Positions 1 through 4,989 are shown, numbered from the stretch's first letter. The stretch: 5,794 nucleotides of DNA from Clostridia bacterium (GCA_900757025.1 CAAEMG010000017.1:1-5794); one strand, 5' to 3'. Made by a program: numbers and translations. Notes: generated by a model not told the origin, from the sequence alone.

Positions 1-48
1 TGACCTTTGTAACCTCTCTTTTATAAATTCTTCCTTAGTTCTGCACAC
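1..48 (-). CDS. Possible partial gene coupled to the PadR gene (N-terminal 16 codons only)
   Basis: A frame open to the left edge begins with GTG at 46-48 and overlaps the 3' end of the PadR gene by 14 bases. It would read VCRTKEEFIKERLQRS. A purine-rich GGTGAG lies just upstream, inside the PadR coding sequence, at a usable distance. In Firmicutes, small PadR repressors are often followed directly by a DUF1700/HAAS membrane-protein gene whose product begins with a short basic-acidic stretch such as KEEFIKEL, and this fragment resembles that. What is seen is only an open frame of 16 codons with a weak start. The DUF1700 identity is inferred from gene order and a short resemblance. It could equally be noncoding 3' sequence. 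Confidence 0.3.
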   Translation of the reverse strand, partial: MCRTKEEFIKERLQRS

Positions 49-376
49 AACACTCACCGCCTATAATGTTTTTAACTGCATAAGAATATTCATTCCATTC
101 CTGTTTTTTACACAAAAGCTGTTTTCTGCCGTTTTTTGTAATTCTGTAGTATTTTCTTACCTTGCCGGAAGAAAGCACCTCATAAGATGTTAAAAAGCCT
201 TTTTCCTCAAGGCTGTGCAAAAGAGGATACAATGTTCCCGCCTTAAAATCAAAAATATTGTTTGATTTTTCCCTAAGTGTTTCTATCATCTGATAGCCGT
301 ACATATCTTCATTTTCAATAATACTTAAAATAAGCATTGCCGTACTGCCCGATAAAAGAGCTTTATCAACTGACAT
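35..376 (-). CDS. PadR-family transcriptional repressor (small, subfamily-2 type)
   Basis: This encodes a 113-residue winged-helix DNA-binding protein. The PadR signature is clear: LLSGSTAMLILSII (about residues 7-20), MYGYQMIETLRE (25-36), the recognition region AGTLYPLLHSLEEKGFL (46-62), and a wing ending in RKYYRITKNGRKQL (74-87). A short C-terminal helix around residues 88-106 would form the dimer arm. The length is usual for small PadR proteins, which lack the long C-terminal domain of phenolic-acid PadR. An ATG lies two codons upstream at 380-382, but it touches the ribosome binding site, whereas the ATG at 374-376 sits 6 bases from GGGGGAG, so the later start is chosen. Small PadR proteins usually repress their own operon and often respond to membrane-active or toxic compounds. 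The ligand cannot be read from the sequence. A palindrome over its own promoter supports autorepression. Confidence 0.93.
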   Translation of the reverse strand: MSVDKALLSGSTAMLILSIIENEDMYGYQMIETLREKSNNIFDFKAGTLYPLLHSLEEKGFLTSYEVLSSGKVRKYYRITKNGRKQLLCKKQEWNEYSYAVKNIIGGECCVQN

Positions 377-382
377 AAACAT

Positions 383-391
383 CTCCCCCTT
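383..391 (-). promoter_or_regulatory. Ribosome binding site of the PadR gene
   Basis: On the minus strand this reads AAGGGGGAG. It abuts the ATG at 380-382 with no spacer but is 6 bases from the ATG at 374-376. It therefore decides the start in favour of the second ATG and a protein beginning MSVDKALL. Confidence 0.75.
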
Positions 392-414
392 ATATATAGA
401 TTATCTATATATAA
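390..414. promoter_or_regulatory. Perfect palindromic operator, probably for PadR autorepression
   Basis: This is a 25-base perfect inverted repeat with 12-base arms (left arm TTATATATAGAT) and a single central base at 402. It covers the predicted transcription start (about 407) and touches the last base of the -10 box at 414, so a bound dimer would block initiation. A further copy of the half-site ATCTATATA occurs at 428-436, inside the promoter spacer and 25 bases from its counterpart at 403-411. Palindromes over their own promoters are typical of PadR autorepressors. Assignment to this PadR is inference from position. Confidence 0.75.
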
Positions 415-442
415 ATATATATCGGTCATCTATATATGTCAA
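414..442 (-). promoter_or_regulatory. Sigma-A-type promoter of the PadR gene
   Basis: On the minus strand a perfect -35 TTGACA (437-442) is followed by a 17-base spacer and a -10 TATATT (414-419). The predicted start of transcription is near 407, giving a leader of about 30 bases with the ribosome binding site at its end. The spacer contains an extra operator half-site (428-436). Confidence 0.8.
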
Positions 443-446
443 TATA

Positions 447-477
447 AAAAAACAGGAATTTTAAACTCCTGTTTTTT
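447..477 (-). terminator. Intrinsic terminator after the CorA-family gene
   Basis: Two 11-base complementary arms (447-457 and 467-477) enclose a 9-base loop. Read on the minus strand the stem is AAAAAACAGGA / TCCTGTTTTTT and ends in a run of U. It begins 5 bases past the CorA stop codon at 482-484. The arms are also A/T-flanked on the other side, so it could act in both directions. It insulates the PadR promoter, whose -35 box begins only 5 bases further on. Confidence 0.85.
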
Positions 478-481
478 ATTT

Positions 482-1393
482 TTAAAGCATTTTTTTATTT
501 TTAAAATAGATTATTTCAGCCACAACAATTATAAGGCTTACAGCCGCCACAATAGGGTAACCCAAGCTTGATTTTATGGCTATCATATTTGTAAAATTCA
601 TTCCGTACCAGCCGGCTATAAGGGTAAGAGGCAGGAATATGGTTGTAACAACAGTAAGAAAAGTCATTATTTTGTTCAGCCTTAAATCATTTTGATACTG
701 ATAAAGTTCTCTAAGCTCCAAAAGATAGTCCTTTAATACCTCAACATAATTGTGCAGTCTTTCGGCTCTGTTGGTATACATCTGCCAAAGCTGTGCATTT
801 TCATCCATACCGTTTCGGCTGCTTTCTGCCTGCATAAGGCAGCCTATATTTATAAGCTGTTCGTAGTATGAATGAAGTGAAGAAAGGCGTTTTCGATAAG
901 AAATCAATTTTTCATAAAAATTTTTTTCTTTATATTTTAAAAGTTCTTCTTCTGCACTTGAAAATCTATCCTCTATTTTCAAAAGTGCCACAAGGTCATT
1001 TTCTATAACAGATTCAAAAACAGATGAAAGCATATTGTTTATATTAAAGCCTTTTGAAATATTTTTATTTATTTTTTCAACGATACTTTGTATTTTTCCT
1101 GTTTCATCTATAAAAATCAATTTTCCTTTTATCATATAAAAACCAAATTCAAAACCGCTTTTTTCGTTTTTTTCGTAGGGAATTTTCATAATACCCTGAA
1201 TACTGCCTCCATAAAGCTCGGCTTTGCAATATCTTGGTGAAGAAAAGCTTTGTATAAGAGATTTTTTATATGGATATCCTCCTTCAAGAGCCTTAAATTC
1301 CTCTTTGTTCAAAATCCATATAGTGCTGTCGGCTGTATCTGTTTTTTCTTTGTATATTTTTCCTTCCACTGTATTCAAAAAAAATTCCGTCAT
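482..1393 (-). CDS. corA: CorA-family divalent cation (Mg2+/Co2+-type) channel
   Basis: This 303-residue membrane protein would form a pentameric channel in the cytoplasmic membrane, mainly for Mg2+ uptake in classical family members. The N-terminal 200 or so residues form the cytoplasmic domain and are divergent. They are followed by a long helical stalk rich in E, R and K (about 170-240). The C-terminus has the diagnostic architecture: TM1 (about 240-263) ending in GWYGMNF, with the selectivity motif GMN at 264-266; a short outer loop; TM2 (about 279-297); and a basic tail KNKKML. The loop FTNMIAIKSSLGYP lacks the acidic MPEL-type motif of well-studied CorA proteins. The ATG at 1391-1393 is preceded by AGAGG at 1401-1405, 7 bases away. 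The gene stands alone with its own promoter and terminator. The substrate could be another divalent cation; family membership is secure. Confidence 0.9.
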   Translation of the reverse strand: MTEFFLNTVEGKIYKEKTDTADSTIWILNKEEFKALEGGYPYKKSLIQSFSSPRYCKAELYGGSIQGIMKIPYEKNEKSGFEFGFYMIKGKLIFIDETGKIQSIVEKINKNISKGFNINNMLSSVFESVIENDLVALLKIEDRFSSAEEELLKYKEKNFYEKLISYRKRLSSLHSYYEQLINIGCLMQAESSRNGMDENAQLWQMYTNRAERLHNYVEVLKDYLLELRELYQYQNDLRLNKIMTFLTVVTTIFLPLTLIAGWYGMNFTNMIAIKSSLGYPIVAAVSLIIVVAEIIYFKNKKML

Positions 1394-1430
1394 ACCTTTA
1401 CCTCTGTCTGCATAATGTTATGTTAAAACC

Positions 1431-1439
1431 AGTATACCA
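1431..1439 (-). promoter_or_regulatory. Probable extended -10 promoter of the CorA-family gene
   Basis: On the minus strand TGG TATACT (1431-1439) is a good extended -10 element about 40 bases before the ATG. The -35 region is weak: TTGTTT at a 16-base spacing is the best match. The predicted leader is about 35 bases, too short for an Mg2+-sensing leader RNA. Confidence 0.5.
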
Positions 1440-1460
1440 CCAAAACCGTTTCAAACAACA

Positions 1461-1487
1461 AAAAAGAGAGCTTTATGCCCTCTTTTT
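1461..1487 (-). terminator. Intrinsic terminator after the MerR gene
   Basis: Read on the minus strand, arms AAAAAGAGGGC (1477-1487) and GCTCTCTTTTT (1461-1471) pair over 11 bases with one G-U pair around a 5-base loop. The 3' arm runs into a U tract. It begins 4 bases after the MerR stop codon. Confidence 0.85.
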
Positions 1488-1491
1488 AATA

Positions 1492-1866
1492 TCAGTCCCA
1501 TTTAAGCACGCCTGTTTTTTCCGCCTGCTCATATTTTGAAATTTTATAATTAAGTTTTTCAAGCGTTTTCTGCATATCAGCCATTTTTTCCAAAAGCTTT
1601 TCTCTTTCATCAACAAGAATGTTTTTTCTTGAAGAAATAGTGCTGTCGCCCTGCTGCGTAAGCTCGCAGTATTCTATAAGTGCCTCTATTGAAACCCCTG
1701 CCGAACGCATACACTTTGCAAGTTCAACCCAGCCGCAAGCCGCTTCGTCATAGTTTCTAAAGCCTCCGGCTGTTCTTTCAACCCTTGGTATAAGGCCTAT
1801 TCTTTCGTAGTATCTGAGGGTATCTTGAGAAATGTCATATTTTTCGCTTACTTCTTTTATTGTCAT
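1492..1866 (-). CDS. MerR-family regulator, AdhR/YyaN-like, with conserved Cys52
   Basis: This encodes a 124-residue regulator with the standard MerR layout. The helix-turn-helix and wing are at residues 1-39, including the signature ISQDTLRYYERIGLIP (12-27) and the wing around RTAGGFRNY (31-39). A second helical region is EAACGWVELAKCMRSAGVSI. A C-terminal dimerisation coiled coil (about 75-117) is rich in K, E and L. Cysteines lie at 44, 52 and 67. Cys52 matches the position of the cysteine used by Bacillus AdhR to sense reactive aldehydes, so electrophile sensing is plausible but inferred. MerR proteins activate promoters with overlong 19-base spacers, and such a promoter lies upstream at 2085-2115. 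The frame is open upstream to 1956, but the ATG at 1864-1866 has GGAGG 9 bases away and begins at the family's usual N-terminus. The extension is rejected. Confidence 0.93.
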   Translation of the reverse strand: MTIKEVSEKYDISQDTLRYYERIGLIPRVERTAGGFRNYDEAACGWVELAKCMRSAGVSIEALIEYCELTQQGDSTISSRKNILVDEREKLLEKMADMQKTLEKLNYKISKYEQAEKTGVLKWD

Positions 1867-1875
1867 ATTAAACTT

Positions 1876-1880
1876 CCTCC
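1876..1880 (-). promoter_or_regulatory. Ribosome binding site fixing the MerR start
   Basis: GGAGG on the minus strand, 9 bases before the ATG at 1864-1866. It supports the 124-residue protein over the 30-residue upstream extension of the open frame. Confidence 0.8.
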
Positions 1881-1922
1881 AAAATACAAATAATGTCTGT
1901 AAATTTTGATTTGACGAACTGA

Positions 1923-2075
1923 TTAAAACCGTGGAACATTGTCCCACACCCTGCAATCCTTCTCCTGCTCAGGAATTTTGCTACGCAAAACCATCTTTCT
2001 CTGCTCAACATGACAAAATACGGGTTGCTTTCGGCAAATCAAAGTGTTTGCCAAACCCCAATTTTCTCTATTCAT
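1923..2075 (-). CDS. Doubtful 50-codon open frame within a repeat-like tract
   Basis: An ATG at 2073-2075 opens a frame ending at TAA (1923-1925). It begins MNRENWGLANTLICRKQ and ends CRVWDNVPRF. A GGGAG sits 4 bases upstream. However, it lies directly against the -10 box of the MerR-type promoter, and the predicted transcription start (about 2078) falls after it, so transcripts from that promoter would lack it. Only readthrough from mscS would carry it. The second half of the frame is made of short inverted repeats, which argues for structured noncoding or repeat DNA translated by chance. It has no recognised domain, signal peptide or membrane segment. It is included because it is intact and would otherwise be overlooked. 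Confidence 0.2.
   Translation of the reverse strand: MNRENWGLANTLICRKQPVFCHVEQRKMVLRSKIPEQEKDCRVWDNVPRF
1925..2052. repeat. Hairpin-rich intergenic element, probably a dispersed repeat
   Basis: Within 128 bases there are four inverted repeats. They are GTGGAACATTGTCCCAC (1931-1947, one mismatch), TCCTG-CT-CAGGA (1963-1974), TTTTGC-TAC-GCAAAA (1976-1990), and GGCAAA...TTTGCC (2033-2038 with 2047-2052). The first three lie inside a 62-base unit bracketed by AAAACC at 1925-1930 and 1987-1992. On the minus strand 1999-2015 reads TGTCATGTTGAGCAGAG, which resembles the TGTCAT-TGAGC core I recall from intergenic repeats in many bacterial genomes. GC content of 1931-1990 is 30 of 60 bases, visibly above the surroundings. 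None of the hairpins is followed by a U tract, so they are not intrinsic terminators. The repeat identity is inference, since only one copy is in view. Confidence 0.45.
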
Positions 2076-2084
2076 CTTTCTCCC

Positions 2085-2115
2085 ATACTACACTATGAAG
2101 TTCACTCCATGTCAA
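2085..2115 (-). promoter_or_regulatory. MerR-type promoter with 19-base spacer
   Basis: On the minus strand a perfect -35 TTGACA (2110-2115) and a -10 TAGTAT (2085-2090) are separated by 19 bases. This is the overlong spacing that MerR-family activators correct by twisting the DNA. The spacer begins with the operator-like inverted repeat described separately. The promoter starts only 8 bases past the mscS stop and points toward the MerR gene, about 220 bases further on. The likely job is autoregulation of that gene. Confidence 0.75.
2095..2110. promoter_or_regulatory. Operator-like inverted repeat for a MerR regulator
   Basis: On the minus strand this reads ATGGAGTGAACTTCAT, two 7-base arms with six of seven positions complementary around a GA centre. 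It sits between the -35 and -10 boxes, where MerR dimers bind. Assignment to the adjacent AdhR-like regulator is inference from position and architecture. Confidence 0.7.
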
Positions 2116-2123
2116 CATTTTTC

Positions 2124-2936
2124 TCAGTCTTTCATCATATGTACATTAAGATGATTGTATGTCATTTCAACATTCGCATCGTCAAATTCTTTCTTAACAT
2201 TTTCCATAAGAGCAAAATAGCCTGTCCAGTAATCTTCTGTTTTTACCCATGCCCTTACAGCATACTCTATGTTGCTGTCGTTGTATGCAAAAACATTTAT
2301 AAACACAGCCGGCTCTTTAAGAAATACTTTTGAATCGTCAACAGACTTGCTTAAAGCCGCTTTAACTGTTTCCACAGGGCTGTCGTAAGATGCCGTAAAG
2401 TTAAGATCCACCCTTCTTACGTCTTCTGCCGAATAGTTTATAATTTTTCCGGCTGCCATATCGCTGTTTGGAACATATATAAGTTTGTTGTCTGCGGTTG
2501 CTATTGTTGTGTATATAAAGCCTACGGATTTAACAGTTCCCATTATTCCGCCTGCCTCTATATAGTCACCTGCCGTAAAAGGCTTTGATATAAGCATAAG
2601 CACGCCATTTGCAAGGTTTGAAAGAGCACCCTGAACAGAAAGGGAAACAGCCAAACCGAGCATAGAGAACACTGCCAAAAGCGATGTAACCTTTATGCCT
2701 ATACTTTCGGCAACTATAAGCACAGCAACAAAATATAAAAGAATTTTTGCTGTTGAAAAAGCAAATCGTGAAAGAGTCGGGTCAACGGAAGTTCTTAACA
2801 TAATCTTTTGAAGAAGCGACAAAACAACCTTTATTGCTATAAAACATACTATAAGAATAAGTATGGCAGGTATAATTTTGCTTAACGCAAGTGTTCCTCC
2901 CAAAACCGCCACACCCGAAACACCTAAGTTTCCCAT
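2124..2936 (-). CDS. mscS: Small-conductance mechanosensitive channel, MscS family
   Basis: This 270-residue inner-membrane channel would open under membrane tension to release solutes after hypo-osmotic shock, acting as a heptamer. Its length is close to the 286 residues of E. coli MscS. TM1 lies at about 20-42 and TM2 at about 58-79. The pore helix TM3 (about 85-116) has the family pattern GLAVSLSVQGALSNLANGVL, with the small A/G/S residues that pack around the pore and the Q-G kink. The beta domain follows with KPFTAGDYIE, GGIMGTV and the YVPNSDMAAGKIINYS signature (154-169). The rest (about 170-270) is the cytoplasmic vestibule. The ATG at 2934-2936 is preceded by GGAGG (2947-2951), 10 bases away. 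It lies 21 bases after the permease stop, so it is probably cotranscribed with that gene and the methyltransferase gene. No terminator follows it. Confidence 0.95.
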   Translation of the reverse strand: MGNLGVSGVAVLGGTLALSKIIPAILILIVCFIAIKVVLSLLQKIMLRTSVDPTLSRFAFSTAKILLYFVAVLIVAESIGIKVTSLLAVFSMLGLAVSLSVQGALSNLANGVLMLISKPFTAGDYIEAGGIMGTVKSVGFIYTTIATADNKLIYVPNSDMAAGKIINYSAEDVRRVDLNFTASYDSPVETVKAALSKSVDDSKVFLKEPAVFINVFAYNDSNIEYAVRAWVKTEDYWTGYFALMENVKKEFDDANVEMTYNHLNVHMMKD

Positions 2937-2957
2937 AAAATAAATTCCTCCTTAAAA

Positions 2958-4058
2958 TTAAACATACAAAACAGAAAACGGCAGAAGAAACATTATAGAA
3001 ACTACATTCCAAAGAGTAAAACTTATCATAAAGGCTTTTATATCCGCATTTTTTGTTGCCAAATAAAGCTTATACGAAATAAGGCTTGCCATAGATGCTA
3101 TAAGAGTACCTAAGCCGCCTATATTTACCCCTGCCATAAGCGGAATATAATTTTTCGTAAAGCCAGAAAGCAAAACAGCCGCCGGCACATTGCTTATTAT
3201 CTGGCTCAGTGCCAAGCCCCACACAAATTCATGGTTTTTTATTGTGCTTTCAAAAAAGCTTCTCACGCTTTCCGTTGATTTTATATTGTAAATAAATATA
3301 AAAAAGAAAATAAAAGTAATTATAAGTGTATAGTCGGTTTTAATAAAAAGTTTTTTGTTTTTCACAAATACCGACACAGCAACTATTGCAAATGCAACGC
3401 CGTAATGAATAACCCTCATTACGCACAAAAGTGATATTGCAAAAAGCACAAAGTATAAAATAACTCTGTCCTTTTTAAATTTTTTTAAAACCATGTGTTC
3501 TCTTTTGCCTATATATTCGTTCTTTTCCGTAAAAGCCGTAAGCAGTATAAGAATAAAAGCTCCGCACCATACAGGCAGAATTTTAAGCATAAATTCTGCT
3601 GCCGTTAAGCCGGAAAGAGAATACAAATACAAATTCTGCGGATTGCCTATAGGAGTAAGCATACTGCCAAGGTTAGCCGCTATAGTCTGCATTATTATTA
3701 CTTTTATAAGCCTTTTTTCCTGCCCTGCCATATATGTTGTTTTTATGGCAACAGGCACAAAAGTTATAAGCGAAACATCGTTTGTAACAATCATTGACGA
3801 AAAAAAACATAGAAACACAAGCACAATATAAACCTGCCGCCATTTTTCCGCCTTTGAAAGCAGAACCGATGCTGCCGCCGAAAGAATGCCTTCTTCATCT
3901 AAGCCGCTTGTTACGGTCATAAGGCAAAAAAGTATTGCCAGAACCCTAAAGTCTATTGACTGCAAAACATCAGCCTGTGGCACATGGAGAAAGCACGTAA
4001 TAATTGCCAAAACAAAAGCTGCCGAAAGCACAGGTTCTTTTTTTATAAAGCCTGTCAT
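2958..4058 (-). CDS. Anion-permease-like membrane protein (ArsB/NhaD/SLC13-type, ion transporter superfamily)
   Basis: This 366-residue, very hydrophobic protein has about ten predicted membrane segments, in two halves joined by a basic cytoplasmic stretch (about 178-198, NEYIGKREHMVLKKFKKDR). Motifs typical of the superfamily occur in both halves: VTNDVSLITFVPVAI (91-105) and LTPIGNPQNLY (134-144) in the first, SNVPAAVLLSGF (289-300) and GVNIGGLGTLIASMASLISYK (310-330) in the second. These are the re-entrant hairpin and helix-break regions that bind substrate and cation in family members. It is shorter than typical ArsB or NhaD (over 400 residues). The substrate (a carboxylate, sulfate, arsenite or Na+/H+) cannot be decided from sequence. 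The ATG at 4056-4058 overlaps the upstream stop codon as ATGA, indicating translational coupling to the RNA methyltransferase gene. mscS follows 21 bases downstream. Confidence 0.85.
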   Translation of the reverse strand: MTGFIKKEPVLSAAFVLAIITCFLHVPQADVLQSIDFRVLAILFCLMTVTSGLDEEGILSAAASVLLSKAEKWRQVYIVLVFLCFFSSMIVTNDVSLITFVPVAIKTTYMAGQEKRLIKVIIMQTIAANLGSMLTPIGNPQNLYLYSLSGLTAAEFMLKILPVWCGAFILILLTAFTEKNEYIGKREHMVLKKFKKDRVILYFVLFAISLLCVMRVIHYGVAFAIVAVSVFVKNKKLFIKTDYTLIITFIFFFIFIYNIKSTESVRSFFESTIKNHEFVWGLALSQIISNVPAAVLLSGFTKNYIPLMAGVNIGGLGTLIASMASLISYKLYLATKNADIKAFMISFTLWNVVSIMFLLPFSVLYV

Positions 4059-4837
4059 TTTGAAACCTCTCTCTGGCGAACCGTTTCGTACATCAAAAGA
4101 GCCGCCGCTACCGAGGCATTTAAACTTTCGCTTTTTCCGGGCATAGGTATTTTAACATAGCTGTCTGCAAGAGAAGCCGTTTTTTCTTTCAGTCCGTTTG
4201 CCTCGTTGCCTATAAGATATGCTGTTTTTTCTCTCAAATCAAACTCATAAGGCGTTTTCGTTCCCTTTAAATGTGCCGCATAAATCTTAATGCCGTTTTT
4301 CTTCAGCGTTTCTACAGCCTCTTCAATATTCACATCTGTTATAACCGGAATATGAAATACAGAGCCCATTGTTGAACGCAGAACCTTGCCGTTATAAACG
4401 TCAACGCTTCCCTTCGAAAGCACAACCGCATCTGCCGCAGCAGCGTCTGCCGTTCTTATTATTGTTCCCAAATTTCCCGGGTCGTTAAGTTCTTCACACA
4501 GAACAAAAAATCCACCTTTTGATGCTATTTCCTCAAGACTGAATTTCTTTTTTCTGCATATGGCAAGTATGCCCTGCGGATTTTCCGTATCGCTCATATC
4601 CGCAAAATCCTTATTGCCGAAAACATATACATCTGCCCTGTTTTCAAATTTTTTCATTTCTTCTTTTTGACAGAAATTTTCGTCTGCGGCATAAAATTCT
4701 ATTTCCCATTCCTTGGGTATTTCGCTTACAAATCTCAGTCCTTCGCACACAAAAAGTCCTTCTTTGTCCCTTATTTTCTTCATTTTAAGGGCTTTAACCT
4801 TTTTGTGTATGCCTGCTGTCCCTTTCTTTAAACTCAT
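4055..4837 (-). CDS. SpoU/TrmH-family RNA 2'-O-ribose methyltransferase
   Basis: This 260-residue enzyme would use S-adenosylmethionine to methylate a ribose 2'-OH in rRNA or tRNA in the cytoplasm. The N-terminal part (about 10-95) is the SpoU substrate-binding domain, with the typical VKALKMKKIRDKEGLFVCEG opening. The catalytic domain is a trefoil-knot fold with all three SpoU motifs. Motif 1 is NDPGNLGTIIRTADA (118-132), including Asn118 and the catalytic-type Arg128. Motif 2 is YLIGNEANGL (207-216), with Glu212. Motif 3 is KIPMPGKSESLNASVAAAL (229-247). Length matches RlmB/YsgA-like proteins; whether the target is 23S rRNA or tRNA cannot be told. The frame is open to 4945, but that extension covers the promoter. 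The ATG at 4835-4837 has AGGGGG 7 bases away and starts at the family's usual N-terminus. It is the first gene of the cluster leading to the permease and mscS. Confidence 0.93.
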   Translation of the reverse strand: MSLKKGTAGIHKKVKALKMKKIRDKEGLFVCEGLRFVSEIPKEWEIEFYAADENFCQKEEMKKFENRADVYVFGNKDFADMSDTENPQGILAICRKKKFSLEEIASKGGFFVLCEELNDPGNLGTIIRTADAAAADAVVLSKGSVDVYNGKVLRSTMGSVFHIPVITDVNIEEAVETLKKNGIKIYAAHLKGTKTPYEFDLREKTAYLIGNEANGLKEKTASLADSYVKIPMPGKSESLNASVAAALLMYETVRQREVSK

Positions 4838-4844
4838 AAAACCA

Positions 4845-4850
4845 CCCCCT
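4845..4850 (-). promoter_or_regulatory. Ribosome binding site fixing the RNA methyltransferase start
   Basis: AGGGGG on the minus strand, 7 bases before the ATG at 4835-4837. It excludes the 36-residue upstream extension of the open frame. Confidence 0.7.
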
Positions 4851-4864
4851 GTTTTTCTTTTTTT

Positions 4865-4893
4865 AGTATGCCACATTAAAATTAAAGTGTAAA
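4865..4893 (-). promoter_or_regulatory. Promoter of the methyltransferase-permease-mscS cluster
   Basis: On the minus strand -35 TTTACA (4888-4893), a 17-base spacer and -10 CATACT (4865-4870), with TGG immediately before the -10 as an extended element. Predicted start is near 4858, giving a leader of about 20 bases. No riboswitch or attenuator fits in so short a leader. Confidence 0.65.
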
Positions 4894-4931
4894 TATATTT
4901 AGTCGAAAAACCAAACCTATGCGGATATTTA

Positions 4932-4960
4932 TTGTATTTATACACTTTTTTTGCTAAAAT
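4932..4960 (+). promoter_or_regulatory. Promoter of aroC
   Basis: -35 TTGTAT (4932-4937), a 17-base spacer and -10 TAAAAT (4955-4960). Predicted start is near 4967, about 23 bases before the ATG. It is divergent from the methyltransferase promoter, with 38 bases between the two -35 boxes. The leader is too short for a T-box or attenuator. Confidence 0.65.
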
Positions 4961-4989
4961 GGTTGTAATTTATTCAAGAGGTGAAAAAA

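Noticed and set aside
1394..1440. Mg2+-sensing riboswitch upstream of the CorA-family gene
   Set aside because: The leader predicted from the TATACT box is about 35 bases, far too short, and no such structure is visible.
1867..1956. N-terminal extension of the MerR gene by 30 codons to an ATG at 1956
   Set aside because: The extension crosses the ribosome binding site and the repeat-like tract, has no MerR similarity, and the ATG at 1864-1866 has a well-spaced GGAGG and the family's usual N-terminus.
2033..2052. GGCAAA/TTTGCC hairpin as a terminator for mscS
   Set aside because: The stem is only 6 bases and is followed by GAAAGC rather than a U tract on the minus strand, and it lies beyond the MerR-type promoter.
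2010..2333. Plus-strand open frame of 107 codons
   Set aside because: It lies antisense to mscS and the MerR promoter, has no convincing ribosome binding site, and its composition is that of a reverse complement of coding DNA.
2782..3012. Minus-strand open frame bridging the permease and mscS genes
   Set aside because: It is out of frame with both genes, overlaps both ends, and is cysteine-rich in a way that suggests shifted-frame reading.
3493..4146. Two plus-strand open frames opposite the permease and methyltransferase genes
   Set aside because: They are antisense shadows of strongly supported membrane and enzyme genes and lack start signals.
4838..4945. N-terminal extension of the RNA methyltransferase gene by 36 codons
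   Set aside because: It would place the promoter and the AGGGGG ribosome binding site inside the coding region. The SpoU N-terminal domain begins normally after the ATG at 4835-4837.
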